Source: Notamacropus eugenii (Eukaryota; Chordata; Mammalia; Diprotodontia; Macropodidae). From it: a stretch of 64,000 nucleotides of DNA. Positions 11,285 to 23,616 of this stretch are shown here, piece after piece. A program made the translations under genes and the position numbers. Under the pieces are notes generated by a model. That model searched no databases. It worked only from the letters and a program-made list of their open reading frames with translations, and was not told the DNA's origin. The stretch spans positions 183,545,522 through 183,609,521 of the forward strand of contig NC_092875.1 of the NCBI RefSeq assembly GCF_028372415.1, written 5' to 3'. How positions within the stretch are numbered: position 1 is the stretch's first letter; the number at the start of each line of letters is the position of its first letter.

Positions 11285-13025
11285 ACTTTAAGTTCAGATA
11301 TTATCATAAAGATGTTGCTTATTTGAAAACAGTAAAATTATTTCAGTCTTTACATAAAGATAAAATAATCTACTGCTAAGGCACTCATTGACATCATGCA
11401 ATAGAGTATAAAATGATTTAACTTGAGCAAAACACTCATTGATCTTTAGAGAATAAATAAAATATAAGTTAAACTTTGAAAGGCATATCATTTTATACTA
11501 TTTCTCAGGAAGTATTAACATTTGGAGAGCTGTTCCTTCTATTACCTTAGCTAGCCTCAAAGTTCCCTGAGGAATCTGACCAGCATGATCTAACTTTTCT
11601 TTGTGTGTTTTCATTTACATTACTCCTGAGACACACCAAGGACACAATAAAAAACAATAAAAACAAATGATATGCTTACTTAAGGAAACAGTTAACTTCA
11701 TGTGAAAAAATAAGACATTCATTGAACCTCTTAGAAAATACAAAAATGAGCAGTTATAACATCACCTAGAATGCTAAGCAGTGAGGTCATTTTCAAAGTT
11801 AGCTGGAAGTTAAACCCATGTGGCAATACCCAATTTGAAGTTTATTGTTTTTTTTTTATCAAGTTTTATCCTCCAACTCATTAATTAAAAGTGGGAATTG
11901 AATCTCCTTCTGATAGATGCCATCTAAGTGTGTATGTGGAGGTAAATACTAAGAATGTGACATTAATACTTGTGAACCCTACACAATAACATCCTTTAAA
12001 CTCATGAAAGTAAATCCCCTAAAAACTCACCATTTAATATTGGAAATGCAAGTAGGAGATGGTGATGGGTTGATTCCAGAATGAAAACTAGAAGTAAAAA
12101 TTGTTCAAAATCAATTGGTTTTGAGGAAATATAAGAATAAAAAGACAGGAGGTGTAGGTGAATAATGAAGGGAAAATGCTTTTAAGTTACATTCTAACAC
12201 TGGAAAAAAAAGAAGAAGCAGGGTAAGGGCAGCATGATACTATGCAGAACAAGATTATCCTCCTTGTTCCCAAGAGAATGGTAGAGGGAAATGGGGGAGG
12301 GAGAGAAGGAGAAGGGGAAGAATGTGGCTGAACAGAACCCTCAACCCAATTCCTTCCTAAATGCAAAGACCAGAAAAAAAATAGAAAAAGGAAAAAGAAA
12401 AAAAAAAGATTCAAATTTTAAAAAATATAGTTTGGAATGTTCTAATTGAAGAAAAATTGAAAATACTTGTTTTGTTTGTCTGCATTCTTATTTGTATCTC
12501 TAGGTATGCGTGAATCTTTTTTTAAGGATGGTAGATACTGGAGGATAAGGTTTATAGCATGTGTATGTGTAATGAAGGGAAATCTAGCAAAAAGAGGACC
12601 TGGCAATGAGTCAAAAGATTTGTTTTAGAAGCACCACCACCACTATTGGCCTGACCTGGGATTAGTCATTTAATTTCACTGTGCCTAAGATCATGGAAGG
12701 ATAAAACTGGATAGAAAAGAGCTTTGTAATACAATTAATATATAAATAAATGTTTCAATTTATATAGCTAATTTCATTTGTATATTAATTATTTTATGGA
12801 GAAATTGGAATTATTGATACATAGTGATCCGTATTTTAAGTATGTTTTATATTACAGTGGATAGTGCCTTTAAAATTTCACATTCGTTGACATCACATTT
12901 TATTCATCATTCTAACTCAATAGAAGTGCTGCCTAAAAGGTACTAGTCACCAGATATTACACACATAAATCAATTGATATAGCTTTTCCAATTTTGCTAC
13001 CACTTTAAAAACAAAAGAGCTGAAA
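11285..13025. other. Unassigned AT-rich intergenic sequence
   Basis: A weak SINE-like stretch lies at about 12,600-12,700. A purine-rich patch covers about 12,280-12,330. No gene signal was found. Confidence 0.3.
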
Positions 13026-14000
13026 ATATAGGGAAAAAGAAGATGGCAGAGTAGAGATACTCACATACACTAGCTCCTCCTTCACAACCAAAAAAATACC
13101 TGTAAAGAAAGACTCTCAACAGATTCTAGAGCAGCAAAAGCCACAGAACAACGGAATGGAGGAGATTTTCAGCCTAGGGTGACCTGAAAGGCCATTGGGA
13201 AAGCTCTGTCACACCAGAAGTGGAACAGATCCCAGCCTAGTCTTGGCCGTGTAGCATGGGGCCAGGGGGTGGGAGGTTCAGGGGTGGGAGGACCAGAGCA
13301 GGCCTCAGGGGTAGAGCAGTAGCAGTGGTTTGCAGAGCCCTCAACCCACAGTGCCAAAGGTCACTGAGAGGGTTTTCTCAGCTGGCTAAGAAGGGAGCAA
13401 GGTCTTCTCATAACTCCAGCCTCAGGATGCAGGGCAGAGGCCACATCGGGTGGCAGCAGCTCCCACAACAGCTCTCACAGCAGCACCCAGCGTCCACTGT
13501 TGGACTGTAAAACCCCTGGGGGCACTGAGCAGATGATCCTTACCTCAAACCTGTGTGGAAGCCCTGCCCCCACCTAATGCTCCTGAAGGACTTGGGCAGC
13601 TTATCTGAATCTCAGTCCCCAGTACTGGCTTGGTGGAACTGGAGGCCAGGGCATTGTGGAGAGGAAACTCTGTTACTCACACACTCTGGACACAAAAGTT
13701 TCTTGTTGCTCCCAGACCAGTGTACACACTTGATTGTGCCACCTTGAAGGAACTGAGTTATTATAGATCCCCAGAGTATACTCTACTCTTGACAAAGGAC
13801 CCAAAAGTCAAGTAACTAGTTGGGAAAATACCCAAAAAAAGGAAAAAAATAAGACTATAGAAAGCTACTTTCTTGGTGAACAGATATCTTCTCCCATCCT
13901 GTCAGAAGAGGAAAAACAATGCTTACCATCAAGGAAAGACATAAAAGTCAAGGCTTCTGTATCCCAGACATCCAAAATAAATATCCAATGGTCTCAGGCA

Positions 14001-14939
14001 ATGGAAGAGTTCAAAAAGGATTTTGAAAATCAAGTTAGAGAGGTGGAGGACAAATTGGAAAGAGAAATGAGAGAGATGCAAGAAAATCATGAAAATCAAG
14101 TCAACAACTTGCTAAAGGAGACCCCAAAAAATGTTGAAGAAAATAACACCCTTAAAAATAGGCTAACTCAATTGGCAAAAGAGGTTCAAAAAACCAATGA
14201 GGAGAAGAATGCTTTAAAAAGCAGAATTAGCCAAATGGAAAAGGATGTCCAAATGCTCACTGAAGAAAATAGTTCTTTAAAAATTAGCATGGAACAGATG
14301 GAGGCTTATGACTTTATAAGAGACAAAGAAATCACAAAACAAAACAAAGAATGAAAAAATGGAAGATAATGTGAAATATCTCATTGGAAAAACAACTGAC
14401 CTGGAAAATATATTCAGGAGAGACAATTTAAAAATTAGGGGACTACCTAAAAGACACGATCAGAAAAAAAGAGTCTAAACATCATCTTTCAGGAAATTAT
14501 TAAGGAAAACTACCCTGATATTCTAGAACCAGAGGGTAAAATAAATATTGAAAGAATCCACCAATCATCTGCTGAAAGAGATCCAAAAAAAGAAACTCCT
14601 AGGAACATTGTAGCTAAATTCCAGATTTACCAAGCCAAGGAGAAAATATTGCAAATAACCAGAAAGAAACAATTTGAGTACTGTGGAAATAAAATCAGTA
14701 TAACACAAGATCTAGCAGCTTCTACATAAAAGGGTAAAGAGGCTTGGAATATGATATTCCAGAAGTCAAAGGAACTAGGATTAAAACCAAGAATCACCTA
14801 CCCAACAAAACTGAGTATAATACTTCAGGGGAAAAAATGGTCTTTCAATGAAATTGAGGACTTTCAAGCATTCTTGATGAAAAGACCAGAGCTGAAAAGA
14901 AAATTTGACTTTCAAACACAAGATTCAAGAGAAACATGA
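14001..14939 (+). pseudogene. HAL1 ORF1 (L1 ORF1p-like RNA-binding protein), broken
   Basis: Coding similarity runs from MEEFKKDFENQVREVEDKLE to a TGA at 14,937-14,939. In order it has a long coiled coil (about residues 1-115, heptads such as ENNTLKNRLTQL and EENSSLKISMEQ), an RRM-like part (RRDNLKI-type, seen as RRDNLKIRGLPKR) and a C-terminal domain. The last segment reads GLKPRITYPTKLSIILQGKK then FQAFLMKRPELKRKFDF, the counterpart of the PRISYPAKLSF and TTRPALKELL regions of L1 ORF1p. Frameshifts after 14,354 and near 14,470 and a stop near 14,727 break the frame. Sister copies suggest that the ancestral frame began about 50-60 codons upstream, at an SYFLGEQ-type segment. Confidence 0.8.
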
Positions 14940-15064
14940 TAAGGTAAACAGGAAAGAGAAATCGTAAGGGACTTACTAAAGTTGAACTGTTTACATTCCT
15001 ACATGGAAAGGCAATATTTGTAACTCTTGAAACTTTTTTTCAGTATCTGAGTAGTTGGTGGAAT

Positions 15065-15068
<4 letters not shown>

Positions 15069-15125
<57 letters not shown>

Positions 15126-15166
15126 GGAGAGAGAAAGAGAAAGAGAGAAAGCGAGAGAGGGAGGGA

Positions 15167-15244
<78 letters not shown>
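15069..15244. repeat. Compound microsatellite (CA)n-(TA)n-(GA)n
   Basis: About 24 CA units run from 15,069, then a short TATATA run, then an interrupted GA tract ending in about 37 unbroken GA units at about 15,171-15,244. It lies inside the HAL1 3' UTR. Confidence 0.95.
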
Positions 15245-15247
<3 letters not shown>

Positions 15248-16239
15248 CGCAGGGGGAGTTTGGAAGAAATCATATCTGAAAAATGAAATTAAGTGGTGAG
15301 AGAGGAATATATTGGGAGGAAAAAGGGATAAATGGAATGGGGCAAATTGTCTCTCATAAAAGAGGCAAGAAAAAGACTTTTCAATGCAGGGAAAAAGGGG
15401 GGAAGTGAGAAGAAAAACATGAAGCTTACCCTCATTACATTTGACTCAAGGAAGGAACAAAATGTGCACTCATTTTGATATGAAAACCTGTCTTACAATA
15501 CAGGAAAGTGGGGGAGAAGGGGGTAAGCAAGGTGGGTGGGAATGATAGAAGGGAGGGCAATAGGAGGAGGGAGCAATTAAAAGTCAACACTTGGGCAGGG
15601 ACAAGGTCAAAAGAGAGATTAGAAGAAATGGGGGGCAGGATAGAATGGAGGGAAATATAGTTAGTCTTACATAACATGACTATTATGGAAATCATTTGCA
15701 AAACTACATATATATAGCCTATATTGAATTGCTTGCCTTCCCAATGGGTATGGGTAGAGAGGGAGGAAGAAGGAGAAGTTGGAACTCAAAGTTTTAGGAA
15801 CAAATGTTGAGTATTGTTCTTGCATACAATTGGGAAACAAGAAATACAGGTAATGGACAAGAGCACTTATTACAGGTAATAGAGCAAGAAATTTATCTTG
15901 CTCTACAGGACAAAAGAGAAGATGGGGATAAGGGAGAGGAGGGATGGTAGAAGGGAGGGCAGATTGGTGGTAGGGGTAATTAGTATGTTCAGTGTTTTGG
16001 GGTGGGGGAGGGGAAAGATGGGGGGAATTTGGAACTCAAAATTTTGTGGAAATGAATGTTTAAAACTTAAAATAAATATTTTTTTTTAAAAAAAGAAAGA
16101 AAATACAGGGGAAAAAATCTAATAATTTAAGCTTATAACTATAATGGCCCACTACCAATGTCCTAGATTCATAAGAACTTGGTTTAGTCTTGCGGATTCT
16201 TTTTAAAATGTCTTTAGTTCATAACTCATCCTAGGATTT

Positions 16240-16550
16240 TCCCTTGAACAAAGACCTCCAAAACCTACCCCTCTCCTTCCTTCTTACATCTTGTCATATA
16301 TTCTTCAATTCCGTGACACTGACTCTTCTAGAAGCAAGTCACTCCAACTCTTGGCTCCAGACATTTTCTCTGGCTTCCCCTATGCTCAGAATTCTGTCCT
16401 TCCTTATCTCCAACTACCAGCTTCCCTGATTTTCTTTGTTACAATTAAAAATCTCATCTTCTGCAGGAAGCCTTTCCCCACCCCTCTTAATTCTAGTGCT
16501 TTCCCTCTGTTATTTCCTATTTATCTGTACATAGCTTGTTTCTACAGGCA
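16240..16550 (+). mobile_element. L2 LINE 3' part
   Basis: CTTCTGCAGGAAGCCTTTCC, CTCTTAATTCTAGTGCTTTC and TTATCTGTACATAGCTTGTT match the L2 3' UTR order. It lies just downstream of the HAL1 tail. Confidence 0.65.
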
Positions 16551-16554
16551 TTCC

Positions 16555-17237
16555 TCAACTTTCATGAGGGTAACATTTAAAGAAAATGTCAGAAAAGTAA
16601 AAAACTCAAATGTTGATAGATTGAACCTATGGGAAATAAGGGATTATGTTCCCACAACAATCAAAAATCATAATCTTTCACTAGAGATTGCTAAAAATAC
16701 AATTTACTGCAAACAATTTTTATGACTAAACATTAATTCTGATAATATGTACTTTTCCCAATGAAGTAGCCATGAAATAACACATAAAATGCCACATACA
16801 AAATAAAATTGGCAACGTGCAAAAGATTTTTTTTACTAGTGATTCCTTAGATTCCTTAGAATTCTGTGACCTGTTATACTAATAATAAATACAATCACTG
16901 ATTTCAGACAGTATTCACTTTTCATAACTCATGAAATACTGTGCAGCAAATAAAATTCTTAAAACTAAAACTTTTTTTTTTACCTGAATCTTAGCTTCTG
17001 TGTTTCGGATGGTGGTATGAAGGCTGTAAACCTCTCTACCTTGGCCACCCTCAGAAAATCAAGAGAGGGTACTGAGACTTTAGTTGTTGCCATCAGAAGG
17101 GACAGAGACTCATGAGATCTTGACATCACCTCTGACACTTTATCCTTCATGGCTGGTGAATTGTGTTCTCCAAAACTCAATCTTTGATGGCTGGTGGATG
17201 GCATTGTGAAGGCTGCACCAGTTTGAAATAATACATC
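16555..17237. other. Unassigned intergenic sequence with an open minus-strand frame
   Basis: The minus strand of about 16,980-17,235 is open (part of a 190-codon frame whose other half is antisense HAL1 leader) and ends at an A-run. I do not recognise the protein (it includes PSLDFLRVAKVERF). A small retrocopy fragment is possible but unproven. Confidence 0.3.
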
Positions 17238-19660
17238 ATGGGGGGAGGTGGAGCCAAAATACCAGAGTAAAAGCATGAATTTGCTAGAGCTCTTCTCCGA
17301 AGGCCAGCCAAATACCTGTAAAAAAATGACTGTAAACAAATTCTGCAGTTGCACAACCAACAGAATGATGGAGTGAAGCAAATCTCCAGTCCAAAACAGC
17401 CTAGAAGGTCCATGGCAAGTGTCTATTGCACAGTGCTGGGAGCAGAGAGTAGTCCAGCTTGGGCTATGCTGGCACAGACAGGATTTGAGCAGGCCTGGGT
17501 GGGGAAGGGAAGGACCAAAACTCTGACATCTGTGGTGGTTTCCAGAATTCACAACCCCAAAACAACAAGTACAAATTGGAAGGTCAGTGGAAAAAACCTG
17601 TGGGACCTATGTGAGAGAGTATTGTGGTCAGGCCCCAGCACCTGGGCAGCAGAGGAGGCAGGGGAGCTACAACAGCCACAGAAAGGGCAGGGGCAGCTTC
17701 ACTGGCTATTTCTGAAATGTTAGGCCCACAGATTGTGGGAGGATCAAGGGGCTGAGAGTACAACCCCCAATCCCACCACTGGAAGCATATAACTACCTTG
17801 ACAAAAATCTCAAAAGTCAAATAAATGGCTGGGAAAATGAACAAAACCTAGAAAAAACAATAAGACTTTAGACTCTTACTTTGGTGACAAGAAAAACAAA
17901 AATATGCAAACAGAAGAAGACAACAAAGTCAAAGTTCCTGCATCCAAAGCCTCCAAGAAAAAAAGTGAAGTGGTCTCAGGCCATGGAAGAGCTCAGAAAG
18001 GATTTGGAAAATCAAGTAAGACAAATAGTGGAAAAATTGGGAAGAGAAACAAGAGTGATGCAATGAAATGAAAAATGAGTCAACTGCTTCCTAAAGGAGA
18101 CCCTAAAAATGCTGAAGAAAATAACACTTTAAAAAATAGACTAACTCACATGGCAAAAGAGATCCAAAAAGTCAATGAAGAAAAGGCCCTAAAAAGCAGA
18201 ATTGGCCAGAGGGAAAAGGAATTCCAAAAGCTCACTGAAGAAAATAATTACTTAAAGATTAAAATGGAGCAGATAGAAGCTAATGACTTTATGAAAAATC
18301 AAGAAATTGCAAAACAAAACCTGGAAAAACAACAGACCTGGAAATTAGATCCAGGAGAGACAATTAAAGATTATTGGACTATCTGAAAGCCATGATCCAA
18401 GAAAGATCAACTTTCAAGAAATTATCAAGGAAAACTGCCCTGATATTCTAGAACTAGAGGGTAAAATAGATATTGAAAGAATCCACCAATCACCTCCTGA
18501 AAGAGATCCCAAAAGGAAAATTCCTAGGAATACTGTAGCCAAATTGCATAGCTCCAAGGTCAAGGAGAAAGTATTGCAAGCAGCCAGAAAGAAACAATTC
18601 GAGTATTCTAGAATCACAATCAGGATAACACAAGATCTAGCAGCTTCTACATTAAAGGATCGAAGGGCTTGGAAAATGATATTCCAGAGGTCTAAGGAGC
18701 TAGGATTAAAGCCAAGAATAACCTACCCAGCAAAACCGAATATAATACTTCAGGGGAAAAAATGGTCATTCAATGAAACAGAGGACTTTCAAGCATTCTT
18801 GATGAAAAGACCAGAGCTGAATAGAAAATTTGACTTTCAAACACAAGAATCAAGAGAAGCATGAAAAGGTAAACAGGAAAGAGAAATCATAGGGTACTTA
18901 TTAAAGTTGAACTGTTTACATTCCTACCTGGAAAGATAATATTTGTAACTCTTGAGACTTTTCAAAGTATTAGGATAGTTGGAGGGATTGTATAGATATA
19001 GACAGAGGACACAGGGTGAGTTGAATAGGAAGGGATGATGTCTAAAAAATAAAATCAAGGGTTGAGATAGGAATATATTGGGAGGAGAAAGGGAGAAATA
19101 GAATGGGTCAAATCGTGTCTCACATAAAAGAGACAAGAAAAAGCTTTTTCCATGGAGGAGAAGAGCGGGAATGTGAGAAGGAAACAGTAAACCTTACTCT
19201 CATCCCATTTAGCTTAAGGAGGGAATAACATACACACTCAATTTCATATGAAAATCTCTCTCACACTACAGGAAAGTAGGGGAGAAGGGAATAAGTGGGG
19301 TGTGAGGGGATGATAGAAGGGAAGGGAAATGGGAGGAGTGGGTAATTAGAAGTAAACATTTCTGAGGAGGGATAGGGTCAAAAGAGAGAATAGAATAAAT
19401 AGGGGGCAGGACAGAGTTAGTCTTTTACAACATGACTTTTATGGAAGTCTTTTGCATAACTACATATGTATAACCTATATTGAATTGCTTGCCTTCTCAG
19501 TGGGGATGGGTGGGGAGAGAGGAAGGGAGAGAAGGTGGAACTCAAAGTTTTAAAAATGAATGTGGAAAGTTGTTTTTACATGCAAATGGGAAATAAGATA
19601 TACAGGCAATGAGATACAGAAATCTATCTTGGCCTAGAAGAAAATAGAAGGGATGGAGAT
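17238..19660 (+). mobile_element. HAL1-type LINE, 3' truncated, head of an inverted pair
   Basis: The 5' end is near GGAGGTGGAGCCAAAATACC. ORF1 lies at about 17,983-18,864, followed by about 0.8 kb of the usual 3' UTR. It stops near GGATGGAGATG at 19,660, about 200 bases short of the end seen in the 13-16 kb copy. It is joined there to a copy in the opposite direction. Confidence 0.75.
17983..18864 (+). pseudogene. HAL1 ORF1, broken, C-terminal half well preserved
   Basis: It starts MEELRKDLENQVRQIVEKLG and an in-frame TGA appears at about 18,064. The coiled coil resumes in another frame (NTLKNRLTHMAKEIQKVNEE). The RRM/CTD part is the best preserved in the window: 18,544-18,864 is open for 106 codons with KEKVLQAARKKQFEY, ITQDLAASTLKDRRAW, LKPRITYPAKPNIILQ and FQAFLMKRPELNRKFDF, ending in TGA at 18,862. 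These correspond to the KEKMLRAAREK, LSAETL and RISYPAKLSF landmarks of mammalian L1 ORF1p. Confidence 0.8.
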
Positions 19661-21278
19661 GTCTCCCTTCCCCCCATGTCAAAACACTATGCCATTCTGA
19701 TTACCCCTTCCCCCAATCTACCCTCCCATCACACTTCTCCCTTCTGTTATCCCCATCTTCTCTCTTTTCTAGTCCCTTTGACTTCTTGAATATCATATTC
19801 CAAGTCTTTTCATCCTTTTATGTAGAAGCTGCTAAATCTTGTGTTAGACTGATTGTACTTCCACAATACTTGAATTGTTTCTTTCTGACTGCTTGCAATA
19901 TTTTCTCCTTGACCTGGGAACTCTGGAATTTGGCTACAATATTCCTAGGAGCTTTTCCTTTCGGATCTCTTTCAGGAGCTGATTGGTGGATTCTTTTGTT
20001 ATTTCATTATTCATTATTTTACCCTCTGTTTCTAGAATATCAGGGCAGTTTTCCTTGATAATTTCATTAAAGACAATGCCTAGGCTCATTTGTTGATCAT
20101 GGCTTTCAGGTAGTCCCATAATTTTTAAATTGTCTCTCCTGGATCTATTTTCCAGGCCAGTTGTTTTTCCAATGATGTATTTCACAGTCTTCTATTTGTT
20201 TAATTCCTTTGGTTTTGTTTTACAATTTCTTGATTTTTCATAAAGTCATGAACTACCATCTGTTTCATTCTAATCTTTAAGGAATTATTTTCTTCAGTGA
20301 GCTTTTGGAATTCCTTTTCCCTTTGGCCAGTTCTGCTTTTTTATGTCATCCTTCTCCTCGCTGACTTTTTGGATCTCTTTTGCCATGTGGCTTAGTCTAT
20401 TTTTTAAAGTGTTAGTTTCTTCAACATTTTGGGGGTCTCCTTTAGCAAGGAGTTGACTCATTTTTCATGATTTTCTTGCACCACTCTCATTTCTTTCTCC
20501 AATTTTTGATCTACTTCTCTTGTTTAATTTTCAAAATCCTTTTTGAGCTCTTCCATGGCCTGAGACCAACTCATATTTTTCTTCAAAGCTTTGGATAGAG
20601 CAGCTTTGACTTTGTTTTCTTCTTTTTGCATGCTTTGATCATCCTTGTCACCAAAATAAGATTCTAAAGTCTGATTTTTTTTTTCCAGTTTTTGCTCATT
20701 TCCCAAGCCATTTGCTTGACTTTTGAGTTCTTTTTCAAGTTCTCTGCTTCCAGTGGGGGTGAGGGGGTTTACTGTCAGTTACTTGATCCCTCCCCCCCAC
20801 CGATCTGTGGGCCTAGAGCTCCAGAAAAATAGCTGCAGCTGCCCCTGCTGCTGCTGTGGCTGCTAGGGGTTCCTCACCGCCTTCCCCCTCTGCAGCCCTA
20901 TGCCTGTGACTGGACCACTGCACTCTCCTGTACTGATCCCAAGCTTTTTTTCCACTGACCTTCCAATTTATCCTCAGCATTTTGGAGTCATGAAGTCTGT
21001 AAACCACCACAGGTGTAAGAGATTCAGTCTCCCCAAGGCCTTCTCTGTGCACTTGAGGTCCACACTGTCTGCGCTCTGCCCCCAGTATGGCACAATAAAT
21101 GTTTCCTGGTGATCTTCCAGTCTCTCTTGGGCTGGGGGTTTGCTTCACTCCGTCATTCTGTGGGTTCTACAGCTCCAGAATTTGTTTAAAGCCATTTTTA
21201 CAGATATTTGGCTGGGCTTGGTGGGACCCCTCTAGAAAGTCGGTGCTATTAATCTGCCATCTTGACTCCACTCCCCCA
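19661..21278 (-). mobile_element. HAL1-type LINE with large internal deletion, tail of an inverted pair
   Basis: Read on the minus strand, the 5' end is near 21,278 (CTGCCATCTTGACTCC on +). The leader and ORF1 follow to about 19,780. The sequence then jumps straight to the last stretch of the 3' UTR (19,661-19,775; + strand CTATGCCATTCTGATTACCC). The ORF1 C-terminus and roughly 1 kb of 3' UTR are deleted. Confidence 0.75.
19780..20706 (-). pseudogene. HAL1 ORF1, 3'-deleted and interrupted
   Basis: The minus-strand ATG at 20,706 gives an N-terminal segment (LEKKNQTLESYFGDKDDQSM) leading in frame into WSQAMEELKKDFEN, then a stop. It shows that the ORF1 frame extends about 50 residues ahead of the MEEL methionine. 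The RRM region is open at 19,934-20,185 (RRDNLKIMGLPESH, KENCPDILETEGK). The C-terminal domain is lost in the deletion. Confidence 0.7.
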
Positions 21279-21279
21279 A

Positions 21280-21915
21280 CCATTAACTCCAATTACTCCA
21301 TTTCTGCTATGCCATTGCTTCTGGTTCACACTCCTACAGTTCCCAGCTGGGCCCCAAAACTCCTCACCACTGTGCCACTACCTCCTTCCTCCAGCATCTC
21401 TGGAATTGCATATTTTCCTGAAAAGGCCAAACAGTTACATAGGACTTCATTGAGAAAACCAACTTCATGTCCATGCATAACCTTTCTGTCTACTTTGCAT
21501 GACTTCTTTTTTTCTACAGGTTTCTAAGTCTCTGGAATCTCCTTTTGAAAATCCAAGGGTGAATAGATTATCCATGAATTTGCATCATCACCATTGTCCC
21601 AATGAGCAACAAGTATCCAAAATGGAAAAGGTATGTTCACAATTTGTCAAACAGCTGACCTTGGTTAATTAATTTTATACTTTGTTCAAAAGACAATAAA
21701 TGGGAGGTATTAGGGAATGTTGGCTTCTTCTTAAGTGTACATACTGTAGAGAACTAAATGGCAGATTATAACTGAAATAGCTCATATTTTGTAAGGAATT
21801 TTTAAATTTCTGTGGCACTTTTCTCTCAACAACAGTTTGAGGCAAATAGTACATTAAAAAGATAAAGACATTGAAGCACACAAAATTTAAATGACTTTCT
21901 CACCTGGTGAGTGGT
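21280..21915. other. Unassigned intergenic sequence
   Basis: A C-rich stretch at about 21,290-21,430 may be an unnamed repeat. The rest is ordinary AT-rich sequence. No gene signal. Confidence 0.3.
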
Positions 21916-21917
21916 TT

Positions 21918-22100
21918 ATAAAAGAACGAACATTGGATTTATAAAAGACCTGTGGGTGAAATCCAACTCTGCTCCTTGCTGACCATATTATCTTGGGTAA
22001 GTCATTTCATTTATCTTAGTGTTAGTCTGCTTATCTATCAAATGACAGTTATAGTAAGTAATCTCTAACACCCCATCCAACTCTAAATCTATGATCATAT
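21918..22100 (+). mobile_element. MIR-type SINE
   Basis: ACATTGGATTTATAAAAGAC, TATTATCTTGGGTAAGTCAT and TCTGCTTATCTATCAAATGA follow the CORE-SINE order in sense orientation. Confidence 0.6.
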
Positions 22101-22104
22101 GAAG

Positions 22105-23615
22105 AATAACAGTTATGACATTTGAACCCCATCCCCTCAAACCTTTGAGATGTGTGCCTTAAAGGTTGTTTTACTTAAGGGTACATACAAGAAGACAGCT
22201 TGTCACTGTATTAATTATCCAGGGAGGCAGGGTAACGTCTGAGTTGTCTACCAAGTGGCTCTATACTTAAGCCACAAGCTTGAGGTTTTATTTCTCTCTC
22301 TTTTGGTGCACAGCATAGCATTTCTAAGAGGCTGTAGTATCTCTGCTAGCCACAAGATGGTGTTTAGCCTACAAACACCTGTTTCACTCACCCCCAAATA
22401 CCACTAAGCAATTTCAATAGAACCCCAAATGGCTTAGTCCAAATTCAATGAAAGCTATTAAGTGGAAAATAGCTCAAAATGTTAAAATATGAAATGTAAT
22501 TCTTGTACTTTGCTCAAAAGCCTCCTCTCTGTCTGGGCATCTCTTTCTTCATTCATGGCTCACTGCATACAGTGGATTCAGAAACTTAGCTTACTATGAT
22601 CACATAATACATTGCATACAGAATAACATGAAAAAAAGTAGATTAAGTGCTCCTATACAAAGGCAACCACTTCAAGCCATCTCCTAAACCTCCTCCTGGT
22701 TGCCCTCTCAGATCTTCAGGAATGGTCAAGAGGACTCCTAACCACATGTACCTATGACACTGGGGAAAGTAATAAAGAAAGCATCCTCATCCCAATGTGG
22801 GATCATAAACTAGAAATTAGGGAAATCAGGGAAGATGCTGAAGCAAATCAATATACCACCAATTGAAAAGAATTCATAGTACTTGGCAGTCTCTGGATTG
22901 ATCAGCCTTATGATTATTGGTCCCTGACTCTGCTCCAGAATTAGGACCCCTTCATCCATAATGACCTCTGGTTACCTAATTCTCAGGATGCCTTTCAGGC
23001 AGTGTTGGTTATGGTCTCTGTACTTCCCTATGTGGTCCAAGCCATTGGTTTCCTGTGTTTCTGGAGGCAGCAGCCACAATACTAGCCACTTTTGTTCCTT
23101 TCTTGGAAGCTCAGCAGAACCAAGATCAGTGGAAGGAATATAGGAAGAGACAATGGACATTGCAATGTACAAATTGGTTCCTCCTATTCTGTTACATAAC
23201 TTCCTGCCTCAGACAATGGTTCTTAGGTAAGGGAATAGAGATGGTGAATTTCCACTCCAGAACTATCAGAAATTGCTCTGACAATCTTTTTCTCTCTTCA
23301 TGAATCTCCCTAGGCTCAGGGAAAAACAACAATTCAAAGAGATGTAAGAACAAAAAGGGCACAGGTTATACCATGGTACTATGATCCCAGGATCCTAAAT
23401 GTCAGATTTAGAACTTAAACTTTAACCTTTTAAGCATTTAGTCAAATTAAAGAAGCCAAATTTGTTTTCAATTATAACAAACAATTGAAAAATGAGAAAA
23501 TGAAACTAAGATGACTTTCCAATTTTAAATCAAAGTAATAAGTAGTTTAAGGCACAGAAAAAAGTAACAAATTTGAAAACAATTTAGCCCTGTACAGATT
23601 TGGGGGGTGGGGGGA
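22105..23615. other. Unassigned intergenic sequence
   Basis: Short overlapping frames at 22,960-23,300 show no known domain. No promoter, CpG cluster or exon structure is apparent. Confidence 0.3.
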
Positions 23616-23616
23616 G

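Larger units (their letters stand above)
13029..16095 (+). mobile_element. Full-length HAL1-type LINE, ORF1 only
   Basis: About 3.07 kb from GAAGATGGCAGAGTAGAGAT to a terminal AATAAATATTTTTTTTT and A-rich tail. There is a leader of about 0.95 kb, a broken ORF1, then about 1.15 kb of 3' UTR with no ORF2. Absence of ORF2 between ORF1 and a real 3' end is what defines half-L1 elements, so it must use another LINE's reverse transcriptase. The 3' UTR carries a large CA/TA/GA microsatellite missing from the sister copies. Confidence 0.8.

Noticed and set aside
15055..15279. Thr-His, Arg-Glu and Cys-Val repeat frames
   Set aside because: They translate the CA/GA microsatellite.
16980..17552. 190-codon minus-strand frame taken as one gene
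   Set aside because: Its first half is antisense to the HAL1 leader, and similar frames appear opposite the other HAL1 leaders. Only the second half remains unexplained.
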